Shown: positions 25,851-35,671, counted from the stretch's first letter. The stretch is DNA of 64,000 nucleotides from Nonlabens sp. Hel1_33_55 (GCF_900101765.1 NZ_LT627735.1:2449501-2513500), one strand, 5' to 3'. Numbers and translations: made by a program. Notes: a model not told the origin generated them from the letters alone.

Positions 25851-26537
25851 TTACACCGATATTCCCATCGTCGCCATAGAAATGCGAGTACCCTCAATTT
25901 TCAGTAATTCTCTAGCACATAAAGTCAAAGTAGTTCCCGTGGTGACGACATCATCTACCAACAAAACATGCTGGTTTTCCACAATGTTTTCATTCATGGA
26001 ATAGGGTGATTTACTCTCGTCACTGCGATGCCTTTGATCCAATTGTGCCTGTTTCATTGTGTTGCGATTTTTGGTGAGCACGCTTTCGCGAAAGCGGACT
26101 CCTAATCCATCTGCAATGCATTCACCAAACTTTGTGACTTGATTATATCCTCTTTCACGCAATCTTATTGGGTGAACAGGAACTGCAACCACCAGATCAA
26201 TATCTTCAAAACGTTGGTCCTGAGACATGAGACTGCCCATCCATTTACCTAAAAAGACACCTATTTCTTCCTGCTTTTGATATTTGAGCGCATGAATCAA
26301 ACGCTGCACAGTTCCTATTTTTTCATAATACAACAGACTAGTTAGATGTTCTAAAGGAATACGGGCATAAAATAATTCCCGCATTTTATCGTTATGGCGC
26401 AAGTCGTTGAAAGCCAATGGTAATAGCATGCGGCACTGGGTACACAAGGTCTCCTCGCCGCTTGAAAGTGATAAATCACAACCTGTACATGTTACCGGAT
26501 AAAATAGATTAACAAAATCCCGAACTAACGACTGCAT
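25851..26537 (-). CDS. comF: ComF-family amidophosphoribosyltransferase-like protein
   Basis: A 228-residue ComF/GntX-type protein. An N-terminal zinc-ribbon has two CxxC pairs (CTGC, CTQC) and the C-terminal phosphoribosyltransferase fold has the PRPP loop VLLVDDVVTTGTT. ComF proteins take part in internalising DNA during natural transformation in several bacteria; in many others the role is unproven. A perfect copy of the dispersed palindrome is inside the gene, read as RFRES in GVRFRESVLTK. That linker aligns in length with ordinary ComF proteins by memory, so the palindrome does not seem to add residues. Confidence 0.9.
   Translation of the reverse strand: MQSLVRDFVNLFYPVTCTGCDLSLSSGEETLCTQCRMLLPLAFNDLRHNDKMRELFYARIPLEHLTSLLYYEKIGTVQRLIHALKYQKQEEIGVFLGKWMGSLMSQDQRFEDIDLVVAVPVHPIRLRERGYNQVTKFGECIADGLGVRFRESVLTKNRNTMKQAQLDQRHRSDESKSPYSMNENIVENQHVLLVDDVVTTGTTLTLCARELLKIEGTRISMATMGISV
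26081..26096. repeat. dispersed 16-bp palindrome, perfect, in comF
   Basis: Exact copy, read as RFRES on the minus strand. Flanks tgagca and gactcc resemble those of the sdhA-sdhB copy. Confidence 0.95.
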
Positions 26538-26577
26538 AAAAATTTATAGTTTAGTATTCCTAAAGATAGAAAAGCTT

Positions 26578-27459
26578 ATGGCAACCACACAAGACAATCG
26601 TTTTCTCAAGATCTTTTTTGCAGTCATCGTACTGTTACTCGTCCTGCTTGCTTACTGGTCATACACCACCTATCAAGAAAATGAGCAGATCAAGGGCAGT
26701 CTTACTACAGAGAAAGAAAAAATTGAGGAAGAACTCAAAAACATTTCCCTAGAATACACGGCAGAAATTGAGAAGGGAAACATGCTAAGCAACGACTTGA
26801 TCGATGCCAGAGAGCGCATTACAAGACTGCGAGATAGCGTCATCAATCTTGAAGGTAGCGTTGCGGTGATGTCAAGATTGCGTCAGGAATTGGGCCGCAT
26901 AAAAGAAGAGCGTGTCAAATTAAACAATCGCATTGAAGAATTAGAAGAGAGCAATAATTACCTAGTACGCGTGAACGACAGTACCATCGCGGCACTCAAT
27001 AAAGAGATCATAAAAAGCGAGTTGCAGGAAGAAACCGTAAACAACCTCAACGAAAACATCAAAAAGGCATCCACACTGATTCCAACCAACCTAAAAACCG
27101 AAGGTGTCATCGTACGTAGATCAGGAAAACAAGTCGTCAACGATCGCGCTAGCCGTGTTGATGATATGAAGATATGCTTCACCTTGCCAGAAAATTCACT
27201 AGCTCCCAAAGGTGTCAATAAGCTTTACATTCAAGTGATCAACCCGCAAAATAACGTGATGGGTGCTCTTAAAACCGTGGACTTTGAAACGCAAACGCTC
27301 AAATATTCCAAAGCTGTAGAATATATTTATACCGGTGCAGAACTCGATATCTGTGAAGTCATAGGTGCAGACGTTGAAAAGATTATCCCTGGTGTTTATA
27401 GAATCAATATCTACAATGGCCCTATACGAGTAGGGAATAGCGAGATTAGTTTTAGATAG
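26578..27459 (+). CDS. membrane-anchored coiled-coil protein, unknown function
   Basis: A 293-residue protein. Residues about 9-28 form one transmembrane helix (FFAVIVLLLVLLAYW). Residues about 32-165 are strongly heptad-like and rich in Glu, Lys, Leu and Asn, predicting a long coiled coil. The last ~110 residues are a compact beta-rich domain (VRRSGKQVV to GNSEISFR). I do not recognise the family. Topology suggests a periplasmic rod anchored in the inner membrane. It is divergent from comF and 97 nt before the glyS promoter element. Confidence 0.7.
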   Translation: MATTQDNRFLKIFFAVIVLLLVLLAYWSYTTYQENEQIKGSLTTEKEKIEEELKNISLEYTAEIEKGNMLSNDLIDARERITRLRDSVINLEGSVAVMSRLRQELGRIKEERVKLNNRIEELEESNNYLVRVNDSTIAALNKEIIKSELQEETVNNLNENIKKASTLIPTNLKTEGVIVRRSGKQVVNDRASRVDDMKICFTLPENSLAPKGVNKLYIQVINPQNNVMGALKTVDFETQTLKYSKAVEYIYTGAELDICEVIGADVEKIIPGVYRINIYNGPIRVGNSEISFR

Positions 27460-27494
27460 GTTTTTAAGTCTGGTAGGTTTCTAGAAAATGTTTT

Positions 27495-27510
27495 CGCTTT
27501 CGCGAAAGCG
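27495..27510. repeat. dispersed 16-bp palindrome, perfect, intergenic (upstream of glyS)
   Basis: Exact copy, 40 nt before the predicted glyS -7 element, so it sits at or just upstream of the promoter. Confidence 0.95.
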
Positions 27511-27550
27511 AAATAATCCACATCCAACTACTTCAATCCAAGCCTTTTTA

Positions 27551-27558
27551 TAACTTTG
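27551..27558 (+). promoter_or_regulatory. predicted -7 element of glyS
   Basis: TAACTTTG matches TAnnTTTG. Only 6 nt separate it from the ATG at 27565, so the transcript may begin at or next to the start codon. No clear TTG -33 element was seen. Confidence 0.6.
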
Positions 27559-27564
27559 CTAGCT

Positions 27565-29109
27565 ATGGCAAACAACGATCAAGATCAGTTCAAGAAAGTA
27601 CTCTCGCATGCAAAAGAGTATGGTTATGTATTCCAATCCAGTGAGATTTACGACGGCTTACAGGCCGTTTATGACTACGGTCAAAATGGCGCGGAATTAA
27701 AGAAAAACATACGCGAGTACTGGTGGCAAGCGATGACGCAGCTCAATCAAGACATTGTCGGGATTGATGCAGCGATTTTTATGCACCCAACGACTTGGAA
27801 AGCTTCTGGTCACGTTGATGCCTTTAACGATCCTTTGATCGACAACAAAGATTCTAAAAAGCGCTACCGCGCAGACGTTCTAATTGAGGATTATTGCGAG
27901 AAACACCTTCAAAAAGCCAATAAAGAGATTGAAAAAGCTGCCAAAAGATTTGGTGAAGATTTTGACGCTAAGCTTTACAGCGAGACCAATCCGCGAGTGG
28001 TTGGATATTTGAAAAAGTCAAAAGAACCAGTGGAGCGATTAGCAAAGCTATTGCAAGCTGAGGATCTCGCTGGAGTTAAAGCTTTGATTGAAGAACTGGA
28101 TATCGCAGATCCTGATACCGGTTCAAAAAACTGGACGGATGTACGCCAATTCAACCTCATGTTTGGTACTAAAATAGGTGCCAGCGCAGACACCGCAACA
28201 GATTTGTACTTACGTCCAGAAACAGCTCAAGGGATTTTTGTCAACTTCTTAAACGTTCAAAAATCGGGTCGCATGAAGATTCCGTTTGGGATCGCACAGA
28301 CTGGAAAAGCCTTTAGAAACGAGATTGTTGCACGTCAGTTCATATTCCGCCAGCGAGAATTTGAGCAGATGGAAATGCAATACTTTGTCAAGCCAGGAAC
28401 TGAACTGGAATGGTTTGAGGTATGGAAAGAGAAACGCATGGCGTGGCACAATTCATTAGGATTGGGAGCTGAAAGCTACCGTTTCCATGACCATGAAAAA
28501 CTAGCGCATTATGCTAATGCCGCTACTGACATTGAATTTGATTTCCCTTTTGGATTTAAGGAACTGGAAGGAATTCACTCCAGAACAGACTTTGACTTGA
28601 AGGCACATGAAGAACACAGCGGTAAAAAGCTGCAGTTCTTTGATCACGAAGAGAACAAAAACTATGTTCCATACGTGATTGAAACATCCATAGGACTTGA
28701 CAGAATGTTCCTTGCGGTATTCTCTAACTCACTAATGGATGAAACTCTAGAAGATGGATCTGAACGTACAGTTCTTAAAATCCCTGCGGTTTTAGCTCCT
28801 GTAAAAGCAGCAATCCTACCATTACTTAAAAAAGACGGTCTTCCTGAAATCGCAGAAGAAATCATTGAAGATCTCAAATGGTCGATGAAAGTCCAGTATG
28901 ATGAAAAGGACGCCATAGGGCGTCGTTACAGACGCCAGGACGCCAACGGGACGCCTTTTTGTATAACTATTGATCACGATACCAAAGAAGACAACGCAGT
29001 AACCGTGCGCGATCGTGATACGATGGAACAAGAACGTATTGCGATAAAAGATTTGAAATCTTACTTAGAGAAGCGTGTGGCGATGAGTGAGTGGTTGAGG
29101 AAGATATAG
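27565..29109 (+). CDS. glyS: glycyl-tRNA synthetase, single-chain class II
   Basis: A 514-residue homodimeric-type GlyRS (not the alpha2beta2 form) that charges tRNA-Gly. Class II motif 2 is GKAFRNEIVARQFIFRQREF and motif 3 is TSIGLDRMFLAVF; the C-terminal anticodon-binding domain spans about 400-514. An upstream in-frame TTG at 27556 would lie inside the predicted -7 element TAACTTTG, so the ATG at 27565 (MANNDQDQF) is chosen. Essential gene; no signs of damage. Confidence 0.95.
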   Translation: MANNDQDQFKKVLSHAKEYGYVFQSSEIYDGLQAVYDYGQNGAELKKNIREYWWQAMTQLNQDIVGIDAAIFMHPTTWKASGHVDAFNDPLIDNKDSKKRYRADVLIEDYCEKHLQKANKEIEKAAKRFGEDFDAKLYSETNPRVVGYLKKSKEPVERLAKLLQAEDLAGVKALIEELDIADPDTGSKNWTDVRQFNLMFGTKIGASADTATDLYLRPETAQGIFVNFLNVQKSGRMKIPFGIAQTGKAFRNEIVARQFIFRQREFEQMEMQYFVKPGTELEWFEVWKEKRMAWHNSLGLGAESYRFHDHEKLAHYANAATDIEFDFPFGFKELEGIHSRTDFDLKAHEEHSGKKLQFFDHEENKNYVPYVIETSIGLDRMFLAVFSNSLMDETLEDGSERTVLKIPAVLAPVKAAILPLLKKDGLPEIAEEIIEDLKWSMKVQYDEKDAIGRRYRRQDANGTPFCITIDHDTKEDNAVTVRDRDTMEQERIAIKDLKSYLEKRVAMSEWLRKI

Positions 29110-29176
29110 TGCAGGTTTTCTGAAGCAATAATTCTTCACAAAGGTTATATTTAGGTATACTTCCAAAAAATAAAGC

Positions 29177-29959
29177 ATGCGTTTTTTCAAAAATGTAGAC
29201 TCAAATCATCAACATAAATTAGCTGTCGAAGAATTAAATCGTGGAAGAGTTAATAATGCTTTAGAACTGTTAAATCAATCGTTAGAGAAACATGGCGATC
29301 ATTTAGCAAGTCTGCAGTTAAGAGCGAATATCTATTCGAATTTGAATATCTGGGACAAAACATTATTAGACTATTTGAAAATTAAATCACTGGAATCGAA
29401 CTTTTCCAATATAAACTTATGGATAGGCAATAGTTATTTTTTCATTAGGAATTACAAACTCGCAATAGAATATCTGTCATTGCACATTAATGTATATTCT
29501 GGTTATTTTGAAGCCTATTTAAACAGAGGCTACTCTTTCATGGCACTTGGAAAAAACAATGATGCACTTGAAGATTTTGATTGTGCGATAAATATTGTTC
29601 CCAGAAATATCCAACTTCACGTTGCCAAAGCAAACATCTTAGAGGAATTACATGAATACGAAAAAGCTTTGCAGAGTTTTGATAAAGCAATAAAACTAGA
29701 GTCAGAAGAATCATCAACTTTTAGCTCATTGTTAAATAAAATTGATTTTTTACAGAGAATCAATGAAATAGATAAAGCAATTTCAATTTTATCTGACGTA
29801 ATAAATGATAATCCGTATAACCCAAGTTTATATTTAAAACGTGGAAATTTGAATAAAGCAATTGATGAATTTGAGCTAGCTAAAAAAGATTATCAAATTG
29901 TATTAAATTATGGTGTCTTTGAGGTAAAGAATTTAATAAGAACATTATCCCAGCAATAA
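29177..29959 (+). CDS. tetratricopeptide-repeat protein
   Basis: A 260-residue protein made almost wholly of TPR units; clear repeats include ALELLNQSLEKHGDHLASL, AYLNRGYSFMALGKNNDA and ALQSFDKAIKLESEES. There is no signal peptide, so it is probably a cytoplasmic protein-interaction scaffold. Its coding sequence is more A/T-rich than that of glyS and it contains no palindrome copy. The partner is unknown. Confidence 0.8.
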   Translation: MRFFKNVDSNHQHKLAVEELNRGRVNNALELLNQSLEKHGDHLASLQLRANIYSNLNIWDKTLLDYLKIKSLESNFSNINLWIGNSYFFIRNYKLAIEYLSLHINVYSGYFEAYLNRGYSFMALGKNNDALEDFDCAINIVPRNIQLHVAKANILEELHEYEKALQSFDKAIKLESEESSTFSSLLNKIDFLQRINEIDKAISILSDVINDNPYNPSLYLKRGNLNKAIDEFELAKKDYQIVLNYGVFEVKNLIRTLSQQ

Positions 29960-30040
29960 CAACTGAATCAGTAGAGAAGTCATTGAGATAATTAATTTAG
30001 AATTCTAGGGTTTGCAGAAAGCGCCTCATAGCTCATAGAG

Positions 30041-33000
30041 CTAAAAATAAGCCTTCAACTGCACGCTTCCCGTATGCACCGTTCTTGCCGTTTCTGAGTT
30101 ACGTCCTTGATAGCTCAAGTTTAAATCAATAAAGTTGGTAACTTTTTTCTGCACCAATAGATTCCAAGTCAGGTTTTGTCCTACCTGTAATCCTTCCAGC
30201 ATCTGGAAACCTACTGGTGAGAATGCCTGACCGTTGAAATCATTGTTAATATAGCGCAGCTCGCCATTGACGGCGTATTTCTGACCATTATTAAAACTCC
30301 ATCCCAAACCTAAATTTTGCTGATCCAGCGTGGCCGCATTATTAATCTGATTATCCTTATTCTGGTATTCGTAAAACAGATCAATTCTATTGCTTTCGCC
30401 GAATAAGTAGGAAATCTGCGGTTTCACTAGATTCTCATTTATCTCAAAATTGCGGTTGGCAAAATTCTCACTACGGCTAGCGTTGAAACCCGTTTGTCCA
30501 TTAAAAGTAAACAACCAACTCTCACCTATTTTATGAAGGAAATTGATTTGGTGGCTTTCCACTTCTGACTCAATGCTTCCTATACTTTGCAAATTCTCTG
30601 AAGTTGTGCTCAAGTAGGTATAGTTGGTGGTATAGCGTTGTTTACCACGATTGAAAAATAGGCTGTTTCTAAAACTCAGATTCAAGCCCAGTTGATCGCC
30701 ACGATCATCAAACGGATTCAGATCAAATCGCTCGCCTTCACGTTCCACCATTCTATCAATTAAGTAACTGGTCTGATTATAGAATTGCGACAGGACTTTT
30801 TTGTAACCATCTTCTCCAGACCATGAAATAGGGTTGAGCGTGATGGTCTGGCTAAACTTATTCTGGTGAATAGGTAGAAAAACCTGATTGGGCAGCAAGA
30901 TCCTTACATAACGCGCCTGATCCTGAAATTGTGCCACCTCAAATTCATTCAAATCTTGAATTCCATCGTTATTGTAATCGATCCATGTAAACGTTCCCTG
31001 ACCAGGGTTAACCTCTAGATAGGTAAAATCCTGACGTGGTATCGTACCACTATTGGTCTCATAGGTAGTATTCCATAGGACTTTATTGCCGTAAAATTTA
31101 CGGCTGTAAAGTACTCGACTGTTGAGTGAAACTTCGTTATCAATGTTGGAGTCCTCACTTTTCAGAACCCGATAATTAGCAAAAACCACAAGACTTTGAA
31201 CCTCATCCTTAATGGGTTGTGACCGTACGTAATAATTATTGCTATTATTGACGCGCTGCAGGTTTCCAGACCGCAAACTATCATTCACTCTATGCCTGTA
31301 GCCTATTTCAACAAAAGTTGCCGTAGAATCACCGCGACCTGTATAGACCTCATATTCCGTAAACCGTTGTGACAGCGCTGTGAATTGTTGCGTGGCTTTA
31401 TCCAGTTGTTCATTATCCTCAAGATTGAGTCGCGCTCCAACCCAATTTTTTTTAAACCACTTGAGGATCGATGCTTCGGCTCTATTGAATGTGGATTGTT
31501 GAGTGGTGGAGTTTGTAGAGAGCACGCTTCCGCGAAAGCGTGACAGCCATCCATCATTGCGCCATCTACCAGCAATATTATGTCGATTACCATTATAACG
31601 ATCTGAAAATTCAAGATGCTGAAACGCATAGGTCGCAGCTATGGTTGTATCGCGCACATATTCAACACCAGTAGTGGTAAATAGTTGATCGCCTAAAGTG
31701 CTGTCCAGATTCCAATCACGATTGAACTCGATGTTATAAACACGCTCCACATTACGGAAATCTGACTGAATAAAATCTGTGTCTGCGATGATTTTGAGGG
31801 TTTGGGTGGAGTCTTGTTTGAATAAAACCTGCTCCAGACCCAACTTTGCCGCAACACCTGAATTATTGTTGTCATCTAGTCCAGAAAATCTGTTGAGGTC
31901 GTTGTTACTGGCGGCAATTTCAGTACGTATTTGAGTGGAGTTTGTTGGGTTGTATCTTGCCTTGAGACCTGCAATGGTCAAAGTTTCTGGAGCAAAAAGC
32001 TGTATGACTGGTTCAAAACTACCTTGTGGAATACCATTGATAGGATCTCGATATTCATAAATATTTGCGATCGCTTGACTGTCGATCAAGACATAATTTC
32101 CTTGATTTTCTCCCACAAAACTGAACCGCACGTTAAATAATTCCGCTTGCGGATTTTGAGAAAAAACAAATCGCGGAACTCCATTGATTACCTGCTTTAC
32201 GTACTGAATTCGGTTTTCTGAAAAGTCTGCTCTTACGGCGCTAGGTGCGATAGCTAGATTAGGATCATCACCAGCAGCCACTAGAATATTGACCTGATCA
32301 TCATTGAGATCTTGTTGCAACGGCTGATTTTTGGCATCACTTTCTGTGTAAGCATACGTGTCAATTTTTAGGTTTTCGCTTTCAAAACCACCTGTAACGT
32401 ATCCTATAAATCGAGTGAAGTTGCGCTCACTATATTGATATTCTATGGAAATACGCATTTCACTGGTGATGGGAAACGTAGGGTTGAACCTTACCTCACC
32501 AGCATTGTAATCGATGATATAGTCAGCGTTTTCACCTCTCGTAAGCAGTATGCCGTTCACATAGACACGTTCACTTCCAGAAATCACAAGAATGAAAAGT
32601 TCACCTTGTTGTCCTACCAATTTATAAGGTCCCTGATTTCCTTCTTGGCCAGTGAACCTACTCGTGTTAAACGTACCGCGTACCAATGCGCCAGCTGCAC
32701 CTGCGTATCCTGCAGATTCGTCACCAATAAGCTTAATCTGTCCAGAAATACCTTGAACGCGTTTCGTAAAATTATTGAATTGATAATCGGATTGTTGTAA
32801 ATCAACATCACCAGCTCTTATGTTCCAGTTATCGCTCAAAATCTCGATAAATATTTGATCAAATTCATCCAGTCGCTGCGAATAGCCATTCTGGGTTTGC
32901 GGGACGTTGGCATCTTGAATTGATGCACGTAAAGAAACTTTATCAGAAAGCTGTCCCGTGATGCGCAAATCCAACTCAGAATCCACAACACTATTCTGAT

Positions 33001-33448
33001 TGTTGCCAACCCGTATGCCGCGAGTAATACTTCCAGAAACCTGCAAACCATCAAAGGGTACAAACGTAGGTTTGTAGGTAGGTTTGCTTAACTCTACCAA
33101 TTGTTCCTGACGGCTGTTCTTACCTAGAATAATAGAAGTATCGTATAATTTATAAGATCTAGTCAATAGCTCGTTAAGCGGTAAGTATTGTACATCAACA
33201 CTATCAGTTGCTATTGCAGCTCTATCATTTAATATCAATAAAGCATTTGAATAGTCAACTGAATATTTAGTGGTGTCTATGCTTATGCCGGTTTTATCTC
33301 TCAACCTAAAAAAATTAGGGTTGACACTGATTTCATGAAAAGCTATGGTATCACTTACTTGTAGTCGTTTTTTGACAACACCGCTGTAATCCTGAGCACT
33401 CATAAGCCAGCTACTTGCAATGAATAAAAAAAGTAGCTTCCACTTCAT
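30041..33448 (-). CDS. large outer-membrane beta-barrel protein, unknown function
   Basis: An 1135-residue exported protein with signal peptide MKWKLLFLFIASSWLMSAQ and a terminal Phe (SVQLKAYF), as usual for outer-membrane barrels. The first ~450 residues include SGSITRGIRVGNNQNSV, followed by alternating amphipathic strands such as LSLRASIQDANV-like segments and AGDVDLQQSDYQF. The second half is a long series of barrel-like strands with Tyr/Asn-rich turns. No plug domain or TonB box is visible, so it is not a TonB receptor. It may be an exporter, gliding or surface-assembly component, but I cannot assign a family. A one-mismatch palindrome copy in the gene encodes RFRGS. Confidence 0.7.
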   Translation of the reverse strand: MKWKLLFLFIASSWLMSAQDYSGVVKKRLQVSDTIAFHEISVNPNFFRLRDKTGISIDTTKYSVDYSNALLILNDRAAIATDSVDVQYLPLNELLTRSYKLYDTSIILGKNSRQEQLVELSKPTYKPTFVPFDGLQVSGSITRGIRVGNNQNSVVDSELDLRITGQLSDKVSLRASIQDANVPQTQNGYSQRLDEFDQIFIEILSDNWNIRAGDVDLQQSDYQFNNFTKRVQGISGQIKLIGDESAGYAGAAGALVRGTFNTSRFTGQEGNQGPYKLVGQQGELFILVISGSERVYVNGILLTRGENADYIIDYNAGEVRFNPTFPITSEMRISIEYQYSERNFTRFIGYVTGGFESENLKIDTYAYTESDAKNQPLQQDLNDDQVNILVAAGDDPNLAIAPSAVRADFSENRIQYVKQVINGVPRFVFSQNPQAELFNVRFSFVGENQGNYVLIDSQAIANIYEYRDPINGIPQGSFEPVIQLFAPETLTIAGLKARYNPTNSTQIRTEIAASNNDLNRFSGLDDNNNSGVAAKLGLEQVLFKQDSTQTLKIIADTDFIQSDFRNVERVYNIEFNRDWNLDSTLGDQLFTTTGVEYVRDTTIAATYAFQHLEFSDRYNGNRHNIAGRWRNDGWLSRFRGSVLSTNSTTQQSTFNRAEASILKWFKKNWVGARLNLEDNEQLDKATQQFTALSQRFTEYEVYTGRGDSTATFVEIGYRHRVNDSLRSGNLQRVNNSNNYYVRSQPIKDEVQSLVVFANYRVLKSEDSNIDNEVSLNSRVLYSRKFYGNKVLWNTTYETNSGTIPRQDFTYLEVNPGQGTFTWIDYNNDGIQDLNEFEVAQFQDQARYVRILLPNQVFLPIHQNKFSQTITLNPISWSGEDGYKKVLSQFYNQTSYLIDRMVEREGERFDLNPFDDRGDQLGLNLSFRNSLFFNRGKQRYTTNYTYLSTTSENLQSIGSIESEVESHQINFLHKIGESWLFTFNGQTGFNASRSENFANRNFEINENLVKPQISYLFGESNRIDLFYEYQNKDNQINNAATLDQQNLGLGWSFNNGQKYAVNGELRYINNDFNGQAFSPVGFQMLEGLQVGQNLTWNLLVQKKVTNFIDLNLSYQGRNSETARTVHTGSVQLKAYF
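31525..31540. repeat. dispersed palindrome, one mismatch, in the outer-membrane protein gene
   Basis: Reads cgcttccgcgaaagcg; the sixth base is c instead of t. Read as RFRGS on the minus strand. Confidence 0.8.
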
Positions 33449-33471
33449 GTGTTGATAGAACAGTTTATGCC

Positions 33472-33479
33472 CAAAAATA
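33472..33479 (-). promoter_or_regulatory. predicted -7 element of the outer-membrane protein gene
   Basis: TATTTTTG on the minus strand, 23 nt before the ATG at 33448. No clear -33 TTG. Confidence 0.5.
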
Positions 33480-33570
33480 TTTTAAATGATTGGGTTAATG
33501 ATGGTGATACTAAGGTTTTACCGTCAGCAGCCCTTAAATTTGGTTATCAAATACAATTACAGATAACTCC

Positions 33571-34020
33571 ATGGTTCACAAATCGCGTATTCTAGTTATA
33601 GTCCTGCTAGTCATTTCTTTCAGTTCTTGTAATAATTCAGAACAAGTGAAATCAATATATTTAGACGGTATGGAATTATCACAATTCCGCAATATTGATT
33701 TTGAGCAACTTCAAAAATCCATCGACGCAAGCGATGGTGTTGATAAGCCTATGGATGTGTTGGAAATGTATCCGCATATAGTTTTAGAATCTGGCCCAGA
33801 AACGATGACTACAACAAAGTCTTATAAAAGCCAATTCGCGGATAGTTTTCTGTTGTATACGCGTGAAGATTTAAAAGACGACTCCTATAAAGGAATCGCT
33901 ATATGGATGAAATACACCACTTCCTTTACAGGTGATTTTGAAATAATTGAATTGAAAGAATCATATTTATGTTATGGAGATGATGAAAGACAAGAGTGGT
34001 CAAGTGAACCATGTCTGTAA
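33571..34020 (+). CDS. small lipoprotein of unknown function
   Basis: A 149-residue protein with a signal peptide and lipobox ending at Cys20 (VISFSSC). The mature part has no motif I recognise; two Cys near the C-terminus (YLCYG, SEPCL) could form a disulfide. The gene stands alone on the plus strand and its stop codon abuts the stop codon of the convergent glycosyltransferase gene. Confidence 0.6.
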   Translation: MVHKSRILVIVLLVISFSSCNNSEQVKSIYLDGMELSQFRNIDFEQLQKSIDASDGVDKPMDVLEMYPHIVLESGPETMTTTKSYKSQFADSFLLYTREDLKDDSYKGIAIWMKYTTSFTGDFEIIELKESYLCYGDDERQEWSSEPCL

Positions 34021-35046
34021 TTAACTTAAAATCTCTTTAAGTCTTGCTACAACTAGAGCACAGTCAATTGTATCCAATACATCTTCATATCCTGCAGGAA
34101 CTTTATTTCCATAAATAGAAGTTGGAATTAGTGGAAACTGTTCCCGATCAACGGTAATCTGATTCTCATTAGGTTGTGAAAAGGGTGTAAATCCAGCATA
34201 AGGATGCGTGTTTCCCCAAAGCGTAATTACGGGCACACCATACATCGCTGCTAGATGACCATTCCCGGTATCTACAGCAATCATCGCGTCTAAGTTGGAT
34301 ATCATAGCAAGTTCCTCTTCAAAACTCATAAATCCTGCAAGATTGAAAACGTTGGAATGTGTGCCGGCAACAATCTCTAGCTTTTTGCATTCCGTAGCGC
34401 CACCACCAAAGAGAACTAGTTTTATATTACCTATTTCCAGCAGTTTACTAACTAGCTCTTTAGCTTTGTTGAGCGATAAAGATTTAGATTTGTGAGCCGC
34501 AAATGGCGCTATGCCAATCCATTTATAATTGTGGTCGCCCACTAGGCTATGTACTTTTTCTGGAATACTTAATTGTGGCAATACATCAGTAGGATTCAAT
34601 TCAACCGGTAATTGCAACTTATCAAGAACATCTTGATAACGTCCTATGATCGACTTGAGCGGCTGGAAAAATTCAGGATCGCTGACTAATTTCTTTTTAT
34701 CGGCGCGGCCTTTATCGATGACGGCTTTGATAGGTTTCCGAATCAATGCACGTAGTATTTTGGTACGCAGCACGTTATGGAAATCGGCAACGGCATCTGG
34801 TTGGTGCTTGCTAAGTTCTTTGGCAAGTCTTGTTAATCCTAAAACGCCTTTGTGCGCGCCGTTAACATCTGCTTCTACTAGCTCGATGTCTGGTACTTGC
34901 TGTATGATGGAGAAAAACCGCTTTCGCGAAAGCGATATCACTTCAACCTCTGGATACAATCTGCGTAAAGCCAGGAGCACGGGAACGGTCATTGCCACGT
35001 CGCCCATAGCGCTTAAACGTATCGTCAATAGTCGCTGTGGCTTCAT
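34021..35046 (-). CDS. glycosyltransferase family 9 (heptosyltransferase-like)
   Basis: A 341-residue family 9 enzyme, the fold of ADP-heptose:LPS heptosyltransferases, which act at the inner face of the inner membrane on the lipopolysaccharide core. Visible are the N-terminal RLSAMGDVAMTVPVL, the second-domain strand IGIAPFAAHKSKSLSL and the nucleotide-sugar region AVDTGNGHLAAMYGVPVITLWG. The start lies next to the stop of the DUF4254 gene, so the two are coupled. A perfect palindrome copy is read in the third frame (LSRKR) near residue 40. Confidence 0.9.
   Translation of the reverse strand: MKPQRLLTIRLSAMGDVAMTVPVLLALRRLYPEVEVISLSRKRFFSIIQQVPDIELVEADVNGAHKGVLGLTRLAKELSKHQPDAVADFHNVLRTKILRALIRKPIKAVIDKGRADKKKLVSDPEFFQPLKSIIGRYQDVLDKLQLPVELNPTDVLPQLSIPEKVHSLVGDHNYKWIGIAPFAAHKSKSLSLNKAKELVSKLLEIGNIKLVLFGGGATECKKLEIVAGTHSNVFNLAGFMSFEEELAMISNLDAMIAVDTGNGHLAAMYGVPVITLWGNTHPYAGFTPFSQPNENQITVDREQFPLIPTSIYGNKVPAGYEDVLDTIDCALVVARLKEILS
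34919..34934. repeat. dispersed 16-bp palindrome, perfect, in the family 9 glycosyltransferase gene
   Basis: Exact copy, the only one in this window read as LSRKR (VISLSRKRF). Confidence 0.95.
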
Positions 35047-35654
35047 TATTTTCTAGAGCGCAGCACTGGGTTGAGTTCATCGTCGTTGTACATCTTCATT
35101 TGCTTGTAGACTTTCATGTACTTATTGCCATGTTCAATATCGGCTAATAATTGATCTAATGCTGTGGATAGATCGACACGCTGTTCAAGTAGAATATCAA
35201 GTTTGTTCTGGCAAGCTGCTTTGTGGGCATCGCTAGCGTTACTACGATTTGCCTCTTCTTCCATATGGTAGATTTTGAGTGCAAGAATGGAAAGTCGGTC
35301 TACGGCCCATGCAGGACTTTCTGTATTGATGGTCGCGCCATCTTTAGGATTCACATCTTTATACTTTTCCAAAAAATAGCTATCAATATATTCCACCATA
35401 TCTGTACGATCCTGATTGCTGGCATCTATCTGTCTTTTTAAAGTGAGTGCAGCTACGGGCTCAATATTTGGGTCACGTATGATGTCTTCATAGTGCCATT
35501 GAACGGTATCAATCCAACACTTGTGATATAATAAATGCTCGATTAATTGAGTGGATCTATCATACGGGTTTTCAAACGGCTGATCTACTGTGTTGACTGT
35601 GTGATATTTATCAATAGCTTCCTGAAAAATGGAATTGGCTTTTTTGGAGAACAT
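35046..35654 (-). CDS. DUF4254 family protein
   Basis: A 202-residue cytosolic, mostly helical protein matching DUF4254 in length and in conserved segments (NPYDRSTQLIEHLLYHKCWIDTVQW, shortened here to its recognisable start NPYDRSTQLIEHLLY, and AVDRLSILALKIYHM). Function is unknown. The family is usually found next to family 9 glycosyltransferases in Bacteroidota, as here, where the stop overlaps the glycosyltransferase start by one base. That context suggests an accessory role in envelope glycan synthesis. Confidence 0.8.
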   Translation of the reverse strand: MFSKKANSIFQEAIDKYHTVNTVDQPFENPYDRSTQLIEHLLYHKCWIDTVQWHYEDIIRDPNIEPVAALTLKRQIDASNQDRTDMVEYIDSYFLEKYKDVNPKDGATINTESPAWAVDRLSILALKIYHMEEEANRSNASDAHKAACQNKLDILLEQRVDLSTALDQLLADIEHGNKYMKVYKQMKMYNDDELNPVLRSRK

Positions 35655-35671
35655 AATAGCAATTTATATAG

